A program made the translations under genes and the position numbers. Below are positions 17,152 through 26,502 of a stretch of DNA of 64,000 bases, piece by piece; positions within the stretch are counted from its first letter, which is position 1, and every line of letters starts with the position of its first letter. Under the pieces are notes generated by a model that was not told the origin of the DNA, made no database searches, and was given only the letters and a program-made list of their open reading frames with translations. This DNA comes from Cupriavidus necator (GTDB taxonomy: Bacteria > Pseudomonadota > Gammaproteobacteria > Burkholderiales > Burkholderiaceae): the NCBI RefSeq assembly GCF_013141915.1, contig NZ_SROX01000006.1, forward strand, positions 1-64,000. Reading direction: 5' to 3'.

Positions 17152-17454
17152 CTACGACGCTACGGCTGTAATTCCTTCCAGCGCGATAATCCTTGTCGTC
17201 GCACATCTTTCACGGATCGCCTTAAGGCGGCCGTACTCTGGCGAGTCATACCATGCCATCAACGAATCCATATCCGGGAATTCGACAATGATAAGACGAT
17301 GCGGCTGCCAGTCACCTTCGAGAACCTTGGCCCGACCACCACGGCCTAAATATTTTCCACCGTAGCGCGCCTCAGTAGCCGGTACTTCTCTTTTGTACTC
17401 TTCAAAAAGGGCGGGGTCTGTTACGTCGACATCGGCAATCAGGTATGCAGACAT
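17152..17454 (-). CDS. DUF1330 domain-containing protein
   Basis: A 100-aa single-domain protein of the dimeric ferredoxin-like (alpha/beta barrel) DUF1330 family. It shows the family run AYLIADVDVTDPALFEEYKR, a GGKYLGRGG turn and PHRLIIVEFPDMDSLMAWY. Length is typical, so it is probably intact. No biochemical role is established for the family. It stands alone between a tctC remnant and a transposase scrap, so it may be cargo of a rearranged segment. Confidence 0.88.
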   Translation of the reverse strand: MSAYLIADVDVTDPALFEEYKREVPATEARYGGKYLGRGGRAKVLEGDWQPHRLIIVEFPDMDSLMAWYDSPEYGRLKAIRERCATTRIIALEGITAVAS

Positions 17455-17705
17455 GGCGCGCTCCTTTCCGCGGTAGCCTCACGGCCCATTGTCATTACAT
17501 GATTGTAGGCGGTGCTGCCGTGAAGTCGAGGATGGCCATACCACTGGGCATAATCGCCCAACGGCCTTCTGACCTCCGCAAGCTCATCCTGCCTGGCAAA
17601 GCTCGTTTCCTGACGACGATACCGGTTCGTCATGCCGACGACATCAAGCTTGTTGTCGCTGCCCATCCCGCGGCGCTTGCTGCTGGCTGTCAAGCCCAAG
17701 CTGGT

Positions 17706-17789
17706 GACGCCGATTTCGCCCCGGCGCTGGCCAGCGAGAAGCTGTACGGGCGCGATGGCATCGACCTGACTACGGAAACCACCGTGCGT
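17706..17789 (+). pseudogene. Fragment of an ISNCY-type transposase
   Basis: One frame reads DADFAPALASEKLYGRDGID, then LTTETTV. This matches the YADFGPTLAxEKLxERxGIxLSxETL block that precedes the catalytic core in ISNCY-family transposases. Only about 28 codons are recognisable and no core follows, so this is debris. It marks a former insertion between the DUF1330 gene and the disrupted serine dehydratase. Confidence 0.45.
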
Positions 17790-17823
17790 GCCGGATGCCT
17801 ACCTATCGAATTCGGACAACTTC

Positions 17824-19228
17824 TCAGCACTCCACCACATTGAGAGCAAGTCCGCCGAGCGACGTTTCCTTGTATTTGCTCAGCATATCTGCCCCGGTGT
17901 CTCGCATAGTTTTAATAACTTGGTCAAGACTGACATGATGCTCGCCATCACCATGCAACGCCATACGGGTCGCATTTACCGCCTTGACCGCAGCGATGGC
18001 ATTTCGTTCGATACACGGGATCTGCACGAGCCCACCGACTGGATCGCACGTCATACCCAAATGGTGTTCCATGCCGATTTCTGCAGCATTCTCTACCTGT
18101 TTCGGGGTGCCTCCCAGCACAGCGCAGAGTCCTGCTGCAGCCATTGAGCAGGCCACTCCAACCTCCCCTTGGCATCCTACGTCGGCTCCCGAGATCGATG
18201 CGTTCCTCTTAAAGAGCATACCAATCGCAGCCGCCGTAAGAAGATATTCTTCGACCCCATCTTCACAGGCGTTAGCCACAAACGTCGTGTAGTACTTCAG
18301 GACTGCCGGCACAATGCCTGCGGCACCGTTTGTAGGTGTTGTGACAATGCGGCCACCTGCGGCATTTTCCTCATTCACCGCCAACGCGTACAGGTTGATC
18401 CAGTCCATCGCAGCTATCGGATCGTTCATACCGGCGCCCGGCGTAGTCAATCGGCGAAATAATGCTGGCGCGCGCCGACGCACGCGAAATGCACCTGGCA
18501 ACACCCCTTCTGTGCGCATGCCGCGGGCAATCGACATCTGCATTACATTCCAGATCGACAACAGGCCATCGCGCGTTTGAGCATCGGTTCGCCAGCGGCG
18601 CTCACTACGGAGCATCACCCTCAGCAATACTGCATCCGGACAACTCAGCTTGATTGAGCAACTCCTTCGCAGAATTGAAAGGCATCTGGCCGATGCCAGC
18701 GGCGTGGGAATCCTGGGAAGGTACCAAATGTACCCGTTGCGCTTCGGCCGTTTCCTCTTCAAGCACAAAGCCGCCACCGATCGAATAGAAAATGCGACTG
18801 GCAATAGCATTGCCATCCTTCGACAGCGCAGTGAAACGCATGCCGTTTGGGTGCCCTGGCAATGATTGACGACGATGAAAAATCAGGTCATCCGCTTCAA
18901 TAAACTGAAAACGCAGGACATTCAGGTAGTCAATGCTATGACTCGCCCTGATCTGCTCCAGATACCCAGGAATCGACTCGACGTCAACCGTATCTGGTTG
19001 ATACCCAGACAAGCCGAGCAGGATGGCCTGGTCCGTCGCGTGACCCTTCCCTGTGGCGCCGAGGGAGCCGAATAGTTCGCAACGCACCCGATGCACGGTC
19101 CCGTCGACTGCATTTGACTGGAGCATTGCCGCGAATGTCGCGGCCGCCCGCATAGGTCCGACGGTATGTGAACTGGAGGGACCAATGCCCACCTTGAAGA
19201 TATCAAAGACACTCAGTCCCCTGTTCAT
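17824..19228 (-). pseudogene. sdaA: L-serine ammonia-lyase (SdaA-type) with a one-base frameshift
   Basis: Encodes an iron-sulfur L-serine dehydratase (L-serine to pyruvate and ammonia) in two frames. The first runs from ATG 19228 with the N-terminal domain (VFDIFKVGIGPSSSHTVGPM) to [11 protein letters not shown] and a TAG at 18605. The second resumes near 18618 with VMLRSERR and holds the catalytic half: [31 protein letters not shown] and cluster cysteines in [12 protein letters not shown] and [17 protein letters not shown]. Dropping one G of GGG at 18618-18620 restores a normal protein of about 467 aa. Its ATG overlaps the TGA of the upstream acyl-CoA dehydrogenase (ATGA). Either a recent inactivating insertion or a sequencing error. 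Confidence 0.85.
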
Positions 19229-20394
19229 GCTCCATATCCTTGCATGATTTCCTTGGCGATTGTGTTGCGCTGGATTTCGCTGGTGCCGGTGACGATCCGA
19301 TAAAGCCGGAGCCGTCGGAAGATGAACTCCACCGGATGGTTCTTTGTGACGCCCACGTTGCCATGGATCTGCACGGCCTTGTCGGCAATCTGGAAGCAGG
19401 CTTCCGAGACGAAGAGTTTGCACATCGACGCTTCCATGCGGACGTCGACGCCCAAGTCGGCCTTGCGTGCGGCCGCCAGCACCATGCTTTCGCAAGCGAA
19501 CAGGGTTGACGCCATGTCGGCCAGCATGTGCTGAATGGCCTGGAAACGGATGATCGGCCCGCCAAACTGGCGGCGCGCGTTTGCGTAGGCAATGGACAGG
19601 CGCAGCGCCTGGCGGGCCAAGCCGATCATAGTCGGGCAGTGGAGCAGCCGATTGAGGCTGACGCGGTTCATCGCAAGCCGGAAGCCGTTGCCTTCTCCGC
19701 CGATGCAGTTACTGCGCGGCACGCGGACGTGGTCGAAGATGATGTCGGCATCCACGTACTGCCCGGTAATTGGCACGCAAGCGGTATCAAGCGTAACGCC
19801 CTGGCTATCGAGATCGATGAAGATAGCAGAAATGCCTTCATTGCCTTTGTCGGGATCCGTGACGCACATCGTGAGCGCGTAGTCCGCGAATACCGAGGCA
19901 GTGATGAAGTGCTTTCGGCCGGTGATGATGTATTCGTCGCCGTCCACGACAGCGCGTGTCTGGATGCTTGCGGCGTCCGATCCCGAATTCGGTTCCGTCA
20001 TGGCAAAGCAGGCGCCGCGTTCGCCGGCGATCACGGGGTCGATAAAGCGTTTCCGCTGGTAAGGCGTGGCAAACTGGACGAGACTGCCCACGCGCGAAGG
20101 TCCGCCCCAGTCTCCCAGCACATGCGGAAACAGGATGGCACCCGACGCTGCCACATCGTCCTTGAGCTGGCACATCGCCTCCGCAGAAAGACCTTGCCCG
20201 CCTAGTTCGACGGGAAAATGGGCACCGTAAAGCCCCAACTCCCGGCTCCGCCGCCAGATCGAACGGACCAGTTCGCGCGAGATCCGGTCCTCGTAGCCGA
20301 TGTTCTGTTCCCGCTCCAATGGCAGTAGTTCGTCTTCCAGGTAGCGATGCAGCACGGCACGCAGGTCGCCAAAGTTGGCAGTAAAGTCGGGCAT
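19225..20394 (-). CDS. Acyl-CoA dehydrogenase
   Basis: A 389-aa FAD enzyme of the ACAD family. The FAD/substrate loop is CFAMTEPNSGSDAASIQTRA, followed by ITGRKHFITAS. The C-terminal domain has FQAIQHMLADM, QIHGNVGVTKNHPVE and IVTGTSEIQRNTIAKEIM. The usual catalytic Glu of the EGT motif is Thr here, and the isovaleryl-type alternative (LER) reads LNR, so the base is not obvious. ATG 20394 has AGGAG upstream. It is translationally coupled to sdaA and diverges from a LysR gene. Substrate unknown; perhaps a short branched or amino-acid-derived acyl-CoA. Confidence 0.88.
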   Translation of the reverse strand: MPDFTANFGDLRAVLHRYLEDELLPLEREQNIGYEDRISRELVRSIWRRSRELGLYGAHFPVELGGQGLSAEAMCQLKDDVAASGAILFPHVLGDWGGPSRVGSLVQFATPYQRKRFIDPVIAGERGACFAMTEPNSGSDAASIQTRAVVDGDEYIITGRKHFITASVFADYALTMCVTDPDKGNEGISAIFIDLDSQGVTLDTACVPITGQYVDADIIFDHVRVPRSNCIGGEGNGFRLAMNRVSLNRLLHCPTMIGLARQALRLSIAYANARRQFGGPIIRFQAIQHMLADMASTLFACESMVLAAARKADLGVDVRMEASMCKLFVSEACFQIADKAVQIHGNVGVTKNHPVEFIFRRLRLYRIVTGTSEIQRNTIAKEIMQGYGA

Positions 20395-20486
20395 TTTTGA
20401 CTCCTCTTCCGATCCAGACAGTGTTGACCGGCCGGCATTCCTCCCCCATGATCGGAACGTCAGTTTCGATAACGCGGCGGAATCAG

Positions 20487-21383
20487 ATGAGGCTTGAGGA
20501 CCTGAACTATTTTCTGGAAGTGGCGCAGGCCGGCCACGTGGGACGTGCTTCGCACAAGCTTGGCCAGAGTCAGCCGGCACTGACCAAAGGGGTGCAGCGG
20601 CTGGAGCAGGAACTGGGCATACAGCTCTTCGAACGCAATGCCAAGGGCATGACGCTGACGTCCGCCGGGACGGTATTCTTCGAACGCGTGCTGCAAGTAA
20701 GGTCCTCGCTCGACGATGCCATCAAGGAAGCCAACGACCTGCACCTCGGCAAGATCGGCCTGGTTCGCGTAGGTGTACCCGCTTCGATCCTGAGCATGTT
20801 CTTCTCGGAAGCCTGCACCGAACTCGTCAAACAACGGCCGGCTGCCCATATCCAGATCACCATAGGCCTCAACGATTCGCTCTACTCGTCATTGCGGCTC
20901 GGCGATCTGGATTTGTGCATCGCGGCACTGGCGCGCAAGGGCGATCCGGAATTCGAGCAGATTCCGCTGTTCGACGACGAACTCGTCGTGATCGCCCGTG
21001 ATCGGCATCCTTTGCTGGATCGGCGCTCGCTGCGGCTTGCCGACCTGTGCGACTACTCCTGGCTGCTGCCCAATGCCAAGGTGGTGGCGCGCCGCCTGGT
21101 GGAGGCGCGCTTCGCCGAAGCCGGCCTGCCTGCCCCAAACGTGGCCATGGAGACCAACTCGTCGGCCGCCGCCCTGCTCTCTGTCATCCACAGCAGCGAC
21201 CTCCTGACCGTGCTTGGCCGCCGCACCGTGGCACAGACCCAGGGCCTCGCCATCCTTGAAATCGCGTCGGCCCGCTGGCAGCGGTCCATCGGCGTGCTGC
21301 GTCGCAAGGATGCCTACCAGTCTCCGCTGGCAGAGCGCTTGATCGAAATCCTGCTGGAACGCTCACAGGTCTATCGCGATTAG
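20487..21383 (+). CDS. LysR-family transcriptional regulator
   Basis: A 298-aa LTTR starting at ATG 20487 (MRLEDLNYFLEVAQ). HTH AGHVGRASHKLGQSQPALTK, linker LFERNAKGMTLTSAG. The longer frame back to 20397 overlaps the leader of the divergent acyl-CoA dehydrogenase and is not used. It lies between that gene (minus) and the acyl-CoA ligase gene (plus), so it may control both. Confidence 0.92.
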   Translation: MRLEDLNYFLEVAQAGHVGRASHKLGQSQPALTKGVQRLEQELGIQLFERNAKGMTLTSAGTVFFERVLQVRSSLDDAIKEANDLHLGKIGLVRVGVPASILSMFFSEACTELVKQRPAAHIQITIGLNDSLYSSLRLGDLDLCIAALARKGDPEFEQIPLFDDELVVIARDRHPLLDRRSLRLADLCDYSWLLPNAKVVARRLVEARFAEAGLPAPNVAMETNSSAAALLSVIHSSDLLTVLGRRTVAQTQGLAILEIASARWQRSIGVLRRKDAYQSPLAERLIEILLERSQVYRD

Positions 21384-21521
21384 CTGAAGCCGCCCACGCA
21401 AGGGCCGGCTTCACCGTGGCCTTGACGATTCCGTGGCGTTATCGGCAAAGCACGCGCCGCTATCGGCATGCACTGCGCCCCTGCCTAGACTGATCGCCCC
21501 ATCTATCCACCGGGAAACATC

Positions 21522-23078
21522 ATGAATCTGGGGCGATTCGTCGCGCGCAGCGCACAGTACTGGCCCGACCGGCCGGCCATCCTCTTTGCCGACCGCCATA
21601 TCACCTTTACCGAACTCGACGCCCGTTCCAGCCGACTGGCCAACGCGCTCCTGGGCCTGGGCCTGCAAAAGGGAGACCGCGTGGCCGTCCAATCCTGGAA
21701 TCGGCCCGAGTTGATAGAACTCGAAACCGCGCTGTACAAGAGCGGGCTGGTCAAGGTTGCGCTCAACGCGCGGCTTTCCGATGACGAAGTGCTTGAGACG
21801 CTGCGCAATGCGGAGCCCGCCGTGCTGATCAGCGGCCCTGTCCACGCGGAGCGCCTGCATGCCTTGGCCGATGCCGTGCCGTCAGTGCGCCACCGGGTTC
21901 TGTTTGGTGGCACCGATCCGCGCTTTCTGGACTATGAACGGATGCTGTCGCAAGCTTCCAACGCCAATCCCGACGTGGAACTGGCCGATGTCGACTTGGC
22001 GGTGCTTCACTACACGTCCGGCTCCACCGGCAAGCTCAAGGCGGCCATGCAGACCATGGGCAACCGCATGGCGTCGCTGCGCAAGGTGCTGACCGGACGC
22101 ATGCGCGTCACCCCCGGCGACGTGCTGGCGCTGGCTGGCCCCATTACGCATGCCAGCGGCATGTTCATCCAGCCCTTCCTGTCGCAGGGCGGCACCATCC
22201 TGCTGCACGAGCGGTTCGAGCCTGAAGCCTTTCTGGCATCGGTGGCGGCGCATCGCGTCACGCATACCTTCGTCGTGCCCACCATGATCAACAAGCTGCT
22301 GGAAGTGCCGGACCGCGCGCGCTTCGATCTTTCCGCGCTCCGCTCGATGACCTACGGAGCCGCGCCGATGGCCCCGGCACGCATCGTCGAAGCCTGGCAC
22401 GCGTTCGGGCCGATCCTGTCGCAAGGCTATGGCGCCGGCGAAACCACTGGCGGACTGGTCGCCCTGACCATCGACGACCATCGCGAGGCCATCGAGCAAG
22501 GCAAGCCCGAGCGGCTGGCTTCGTGTGGGCGTCCGTTTAGTGAAGCGCGCGTGTGCCTGGTAGACGATGCTGGCCAGCAGGTGCCGGCCGGGAAAATTGG
22601 CGAAATCGTCATCGCGGGCCCCGAGGTGTTTGCCGGCTACTGGCGCGAACCCGAACTGACCGCCGCCGCGCTGCGCAATGGCTGGCTCCATACCGGTGAC
22701 CTCGCGCGCGCCGACGACCGGGGCTACCTGTACATCGTCGACCGCAAGAAGGACATGATCATCTCGGGCGGCTTCAACGTGTATCCCGCCGAGATCGAAA
22801 CGGTGCTGTACCAGCACCCCGCCGTCTACGAAGCCTGCGTGGTGGGCGTGCCGGACCCGGTCTGGGGCGAAAGCGTCAAGGCGGTAGTGGTGCTGCGCGA
22901 AGGCGCGAGCGCGCAGGCCAGCGACCTGATCCAGCATTGCGCCGAACGGCTGGCCGATTTCAAGAAGCCGAGGTCTGTCGACATGGTGGCCGAATTGCCC
23001 AAGAACGCCAACGGCAAGCTGTCCCGCAAGGCGGTACGGGAAGCGTTCTGGAAGGATCACGAACGGCGCGTAGCCTGA
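21522..23078 (+). CDS. AMP-dependent acyl-CoA synthetase/ligase
   Basis: A 518-aa ANL-superfamily adenylating enzyme that converts a carboxylic acid, ATP and CoA to an acyl-CoA in the cytosol. Motifs in order: P-loop LHYTSGSTGKLK (about 164-175), YGAGETTGG near 305, HTGDLARADDRGYLYIVD near 390, hinge DRKKDMIISGGFNVYPAE, and the C-terminal catalytic Lys in NGKLSRKAVRE. Length is normal. ATG 21522 follows GGGAAACATC. Downstream of the LysR gene, it probably activates the acid later oxidised by the divergent acyl-CoA dehydrogenase. Confidence 0.92.
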   Translation: MNLGRFVARSAQYWPDRPAILFADRHITFTELDARSSRLANALLGLGLQKGDRVAVQSWNRPELIELETALYKSGLVKVALNARLSDDEVLETLRNAEPAVLISGPVHAERLHALADAVPSVRHRVLFGGTDPRFLDYERMLSQASNANPDVELADVDLAVLHYTSGSTGKLKAAMQTMGNRMASLRKVLTGRMRVTPGDVLALAGPITHASGMFIQPFLSQGGTILLHERFEPEAFLASVAAHRVTHTFVVPTMINKLLEVPDRARFDLSALRSMTYGAAPMAPARIVEAWHAFGPILSQGYGAGETTGGLVALTIDDHREAIEQGKPERLASCGRPFSEARVCLVDDAGQQVPAGKIGEIVIAGPEVFAGYWREPELTAAALRNGWLHTGDLARADDRGYLYIVDRKKDMIISGGFNVYPAEIETVLYQHPAVYEACVVGVPDPVWGESVKAVVVLREGASAQASDLIQHCAERLADFKKPRSVDMVAELPKNANGKLSRKAVREAFWKDHERRVA

Positions 23079-23105
23079 CCAGCCCTTGCCGGTTCCGAAA
23101 CGACA

Positions 23106-23127
23106 AGACCCCGCGCAAGCGGGGTCT
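23106..23127. terminator. Bidirectional hairpin between convergent genes
   Basis: Perfect 9-bp stem AGACCCCGC / GCGGGGTCT with a GCAA loop, followed by CTCTGTC and preceded by GAAACGACA. It sits 28 bp after the ligase stop and 24 bp beyond the serine hydrolase stop on the other strand. The T-run is short, but position and stem strength fit a terminator. Confidence 0.72.
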
Positions 23128-23150
23128 CTCTGTCAGCGGAGGATGCGGTT

Positions 23151-24392
23151 TCAACCCATCAGCGTTTCTGCAATCTCGCGATGCAGGCGTGCGTACGGCA
23201 CTTCGAACGGATGCGGCGACTGCCCCGGTGCCGCGCCAAAGTGCGCGATCACGACATCGGCCGCGGGCGATACGTAAAGACGCTGTCCGTAGCGTCCTTG
23301 CGCCGACATACCCTGCAGGCGGTCGTGAGACAGGTAGAAGTAGTTGCGATAGGAGCCGCCTGGGTAAGCCGCCGCAAAGCGGCTTTCGGCAAACAACGCC
23401 TTGTCGCCGCCGGCGCGGATGTCGGCCAGCACGGCCGAGGGAATGATCTGCCGGCCGTTGAAAAAGCCATTGCCGCGGATGGTTTCGCCGAAGCGTGCCA
23501 GGTCGCGCAGCGTCAGGCTCAGCCCGCCGGAGGAAAACTCGGCACCTGTCTTGTCGACCGAGTAGAACCCGTCGCGCTCGGTCGACATCGGCTGGAACAG
23601 GTATGCCGACATCAGATCCGCAATCGATCTGCCCGTGACGCGCCGCAGCACCCAGGCCAGCGCCTCGGGCTGGCCGTTATCGTAGTACAGCCGCTCGCCA
23701 TGACGGCCGGCAACCGGTTTCTTGAGCACGAAATCGTAGAAATCGGTAGGAGATTCGGGCCGGCGCGGCAGTAGTCCAAGCACTTCGAACACGCCGCCGT
23801 CCTGGGCCCCGAGCGCGGACGGCCGGTCACCCAGGTCCGGTCGCACGATGCCGGCCTGCATGTCCAGCAACTGCTGGAGCGTGGCGCTGCCCATTGCCGT
23901 GCCGCGCATTTCGGGCACGTAGCTTTCCGCCGTGGCGCTTAGATCGAGCTTACCCTCGGCCGCGAGTATGCCGGCGACAATGCCCAGGTAGGACTTGCTG
24001 ATCGACGCGCTGCCGTGCCGCAGGTGAGGCGCCATACCATGCAGGTAGCGCTCGAACACCACCTTGCCTCGATGCAGCACCATGAAGGCATCGATTTCCA
24101 GTTTGCCCAGGGCCTCGTCCAGGCCCATTTTTAACCCGTCAGGCCCCGAAACCACCGTAGCACCATCGAGTGCCTCGCCCGACGGCAATGCCGAAGGCGC
24201 AGCGTCGCCGCGCCAGATGTCGACGGTCGGCACCGACAGCGAACGATGGATCAGCGACCAGCGCAGCCACGGTAGCTTGAACCAGTTTGTTGGCCCGACG
24301 CGCGTCTCCGGGGCCGGCGGGAATCCGGCCATGACCTGCTCTTCGGGCACGGCATCGGTATGGGCCTGCATTGTCGTCACTTGCGTAGTCAT
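23151..24392 (-). CDS. Beta-lactamase-fold serine hydrolase (class C/NylB/EstB-like)
   Basis: A 413-aa hydrolase. The SxxK nucleophile motif is S130-I-S-K133 in HGSASISKSYLG, the second motif is the Y and N of YYDNGQPEA, and the fold continues through SSGGLSLTLRDLARFGETIR. These are features of 6-aminohexanoate-dimer hydrolase, esterase EstB and class C enzymes; amide or ester cleavage is expected rather than antibiotic resistance. ATG 24392 with GGAG upstream begins 5 nt after the Bug stop; no signal peptide, so cytosolic. It is last in the porin-Bug-hydrolase operon. Confidence 0.87.
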   Translation of the reverse strand: MTTQVTTMQAHTDAVPEEQVMAGFPPAPETRVGPTNWFKLPWLRWSLIHRSLSVPTVDIWRGDAAPSALPSGEALDGATVVSGPDGLKMGLDEALGKLEIDAFMVLHRGKVVFERYLHGMAPHLRHGSASISKSYLGIVAGILAAEGKLDLSATAESYVPEMRGTAMGSATLQQLLDMQAGIVRPDLGDRPSALGAQDGGVFEVLGLLPRRPESPTDFYDFVLKKPVAGRHGERLYYDNGQPEALAWVLRRVTGRSIADLMSAYLFQPMSTERDGFYSVDKTGAEFSSGGLSLTLRDLARFGETIRGNGFFNGRQIIPSAVLADIRAGGDKALFAESRFAAAYPGGSYRNYFYLSHDRLQGMSAQGRYGQRLYVSPAADVVIAHFGAAPGQSPHPFEVPYARLHREIAETLMG

Positions 24393-24397
24393 GGTTG

Positions 24398-25411
24398 TCA
24401 GTCTCCAAATACACCGGAGCGGCGCACGAGCTCGCCCCATGCGGCGACCTCGGCCTGAAGCTGCTTCTGCAGTTCGGCCGGGGTCAGCGGTTTCCAAACT
24501 GACCACACCTCGTCGCGCTTGCGCGCCCACTCTGGCGTGGCATTGACCTTGTTGATCGACCGGTTCAGCGAGGCAACGATGTCAGGCGGCGTGCCGGCCT
24601 TGGCCATGAAGGCCGTCCAGCCGGTGCGCTCGTAGCCGGAGAAGCCGAGTTCGCGGAACGTCGGCACATCGGGCAGGTACTGCGAGCGGTCTGCACCGGT
24701 CACCGCCAGGATGCGCACCTGCTTCTTCGCCAGCAGCGGGCGCAGGTTGAACGTGTCGAGCATGATGTACGAGATCTGCCCGCGCAGCATGTCGATCAGT
24801 GCCGCGCCGGACGCCTTGTACGGAATATGGGTGGCTTCGAGCTTGAAGTCGTCGCGAATCTGGAAGCCGTACAGGTGCGATACCGATCCGTTGCCTAGCG
24901 ACGCGTAGTTCAGGGTGCCTCGCTGCTGCCCGGCCCATGCCACCCACTCCTTGAACGTGCGGGCTGGGTTCGATGCCGGCACCGCTAGCCCGATCGGGGC
25001 CGAGCCGGACAGCGCCACCGGCACGAAGTCCGACAGCGGCTTGTATTGGAGCTTGCGGAAGTACGACGGCGTGATCGTGAACGTGGCGTTGGCCAGCAGG
25101 AAATCGTAGCCTTCGGGCGGCGCCATCAGTACCGACTGGGCTGCGATCTGCCCGGCCGCACCGGTCTTGTTTTCCACGATCATCGGCGTGTTGCGGTACT
25201 CGTGCGCCAGCGTTTGCAGGAAGTCGCGCAGGCGTAGGTCCACCGGGTCGCCGGCGCCCGAATACGTGACGAAGCGCACCGTGCGCTCCGGCCATTGCGC
25301 CGCGAATGCGCGCAGCGGCAAGCCCATGGCGCCCATGGCGCTCAATCCCAGCAGGCCGCCGGCCCCGGCCATGAAACGGCGTCGATCCGCCGCAAAGTTC
25401 GATTTACTCAT
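24398..25411 (-). CDS. Bug/TctC-family solute-binding protein with Tat-type leader
   Basis: A 337-aa receptor whose N-terminus ADRRRFMAGAGGLLGLSAMG has the twin-arginine pattern, so it may be exported folded. The ligand loop is FVTYSGAGDPVDLRLR rather than the usual PGGxxD..AR, a marked variation; VENKTGAAG and HIPYKASGAALIDMLRGQI are conserved. ATG 25411. It sits between the porin (32 bp gap) and serine hydrolase genes. The altered loop suggests a ligand different from the other Bug proteins here. Confidence 0.88.
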   Translation of the reverse strand: MSKSNFAADRRRFMAGAGGLLGLSAMGAMGLPLRAFAAQWPERTVRFVTYSGAGDPVDLRLRDFLQTLAHEYRNTPMIVENKTGAAGQIAAQSVLMAPPEGYDFLLANATFTITPSYFRKLQYKPLSDFVPVALSGSAPIGLAVPASNPARTFKEWVAWAGQQRGTLNYASLGNGSVSHLYGFQIRDDFKLEATHIPYKASGAALIDMLRGQISYIMLDTFNLRPLLAKKQVRILAVTGADRSQYLPDVPTFRELGFSGYERTGWTAFMAKAGTPPDIVASLNRSINKVNATPEWARKRDEVWSVWKPLTPAELQKQLQAEVAAWGELVRRSGVFGD

Positions 25412-25443
25412 GCGTTACCTTCGGTGAGATGGGGTTGGCGCGA

Positions 25444-26502
25444 TCAGAAAATGTGCTTGATGCCCAGGCTGACGGAGTATCCATTGTCCCCGCTGCCCTG
25501 GTCGATCGGGATGGCGTTGATGGTGACGCTACTGCCTGGCGAATTGCGAATGTAGGCTACGCGGCTGTACACCAGCGTACGGCGCGACAGCGCGTGGTCC
25601 GCGCCGAACGCCATGCCCAGCGGCCGCTCGGTCATGCCCACCACGACGCGCTTGACTGCCGCGAGCTTGATCGTCCACGCCGGCGTGGCTACCCAGTCCA
25701 TCGTCAGCGCATAGTAGCGGGCAGCCGCGGTGGCGGCGATCTGGCTCGCGCTGTAGCCGAAGAACGCACCCAGCTCCACCTTTTTGGCGAAGTTGTAGGT
25801 GCCGCCCACGTAGTGGGAACGCGTCTGGCCTTGCGGAATGGCGGCCGTGGCCGGCTTGTTGGTGCTGGCCTGGAAGCCATACATTAGGTAGACCGGCCCG
25901 CGCAGGTACTGGATGTTCGCGCCATAGGTACTGGCTTGCTGCATTTCACCGGGCACCTCGCCGAATGCATAGGTGGCCGACGCGGTCAGTCCGTTCCAGT
26001 CCGGCGTGCTATAGGTGATGGCATTGTCGACGCGCGATGCGTAGGGCACGTAGCCCGTGCCCTGGGCGCTCGACTTGGCGACCAGCGTGAACGGCGAGAC
26101 CGCCGCATTGAGCGAGAAGGGATCGAGTCGCGCGATGACGTAGAAGGCGGGCGTGTACTGCCGCCCCATGCGCACTTCGCCCCAGTTGCCCTTCAGGCCG
26201 ACAAGGGCTTGCCGGCCGAACATCGACCCGTTGCCGAAGAACTCGGCGCCCGTGTCCGTGCGGAAACCTGCTTCGGCGACGAATATCGCCTTCAGGTTGC
26301 CGCCCAGGTCTTCCACGCCGCGCATGCCGAACCGCGAGGCCGCCTGGCGGCCGTCGTCGACGCGGACTACGCTGCGCGAGCCCTTGGCGTACTCCACCGC
26401 CTGGTCCGCCACCCCGTACAATTGCACCGACCCGGCATGTGCGGCGCCGGCACCTAGAGCTAGGCCGCCAATGGCAAGTCGCCTCCTCCATCCTCCTCCC
26501 AT
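25444..26502 (-). CDS. Gram-negative trimeric porin
   Basis: A 352-aa outer-membrane beta-barrel of the Burkholderiales porin_4 type. The short signal peptide ends at GAGAAHAGS and is followed by VQLYGVADQAVEY. It has the constriction-loop region FFGNGSMFGRQALVGLKG and ends in KHIF, the terminal Phe recognised by the Bam machinery. ATG 26502 starts an operon with Bug and serine hydrolase genes, suggesting a dedicated outer-membrane entry route for the substrate. The N-terminus MGGGWRRRLAI is short but sufficient for a leader. Confidence 0.92.
   Translation of the reverse strand: MGGGWRRRLAIGGLALGAGAAHAGSVQLYGVADQAVEYAKGSRSVVRVDDGRQAASRFGMRGVEDLGGNLKAIFVAEAGFRTDTGAEFFGNGSMFGRQALVGLKGNWGEVRMGRQYTPAFYVIARLDPFSLNAAVSPFTLVAKSSAQGTGYVPYASRVDNAITYSTPDWNGLTASATYAFGEVPGEMQQASTYGANIQYLRGPVYLMYGFQASTNKPATAAIPQGQTRSHYVGGTYNFAKKVELGAFFGYSASQIAATAAARYYALTMDWVATPAWTIKLAAVKRVVVGMTERPLGMAFGADHALSRRTLVYSRVAYIRNSPGSSVTINAIPIDQGSGDNGYSVSLGIKHIF

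Noticed and set aside
17445-17843. A 132-codon plus-strand gene
   Set aside because: Only the stretch at 17706-17789 resembles a known protein; the beginning overlaps the DUF1330 start on the other strand and has no homology, so I kept only the fragment.
23151-24392. A resistance beta-lactamase
   Set aside because: SxxK and YxN motifs are shared with NylB/EstB-type hydrolases; there is no signal peptide and it lies in a porin-receptor catabolic unit.
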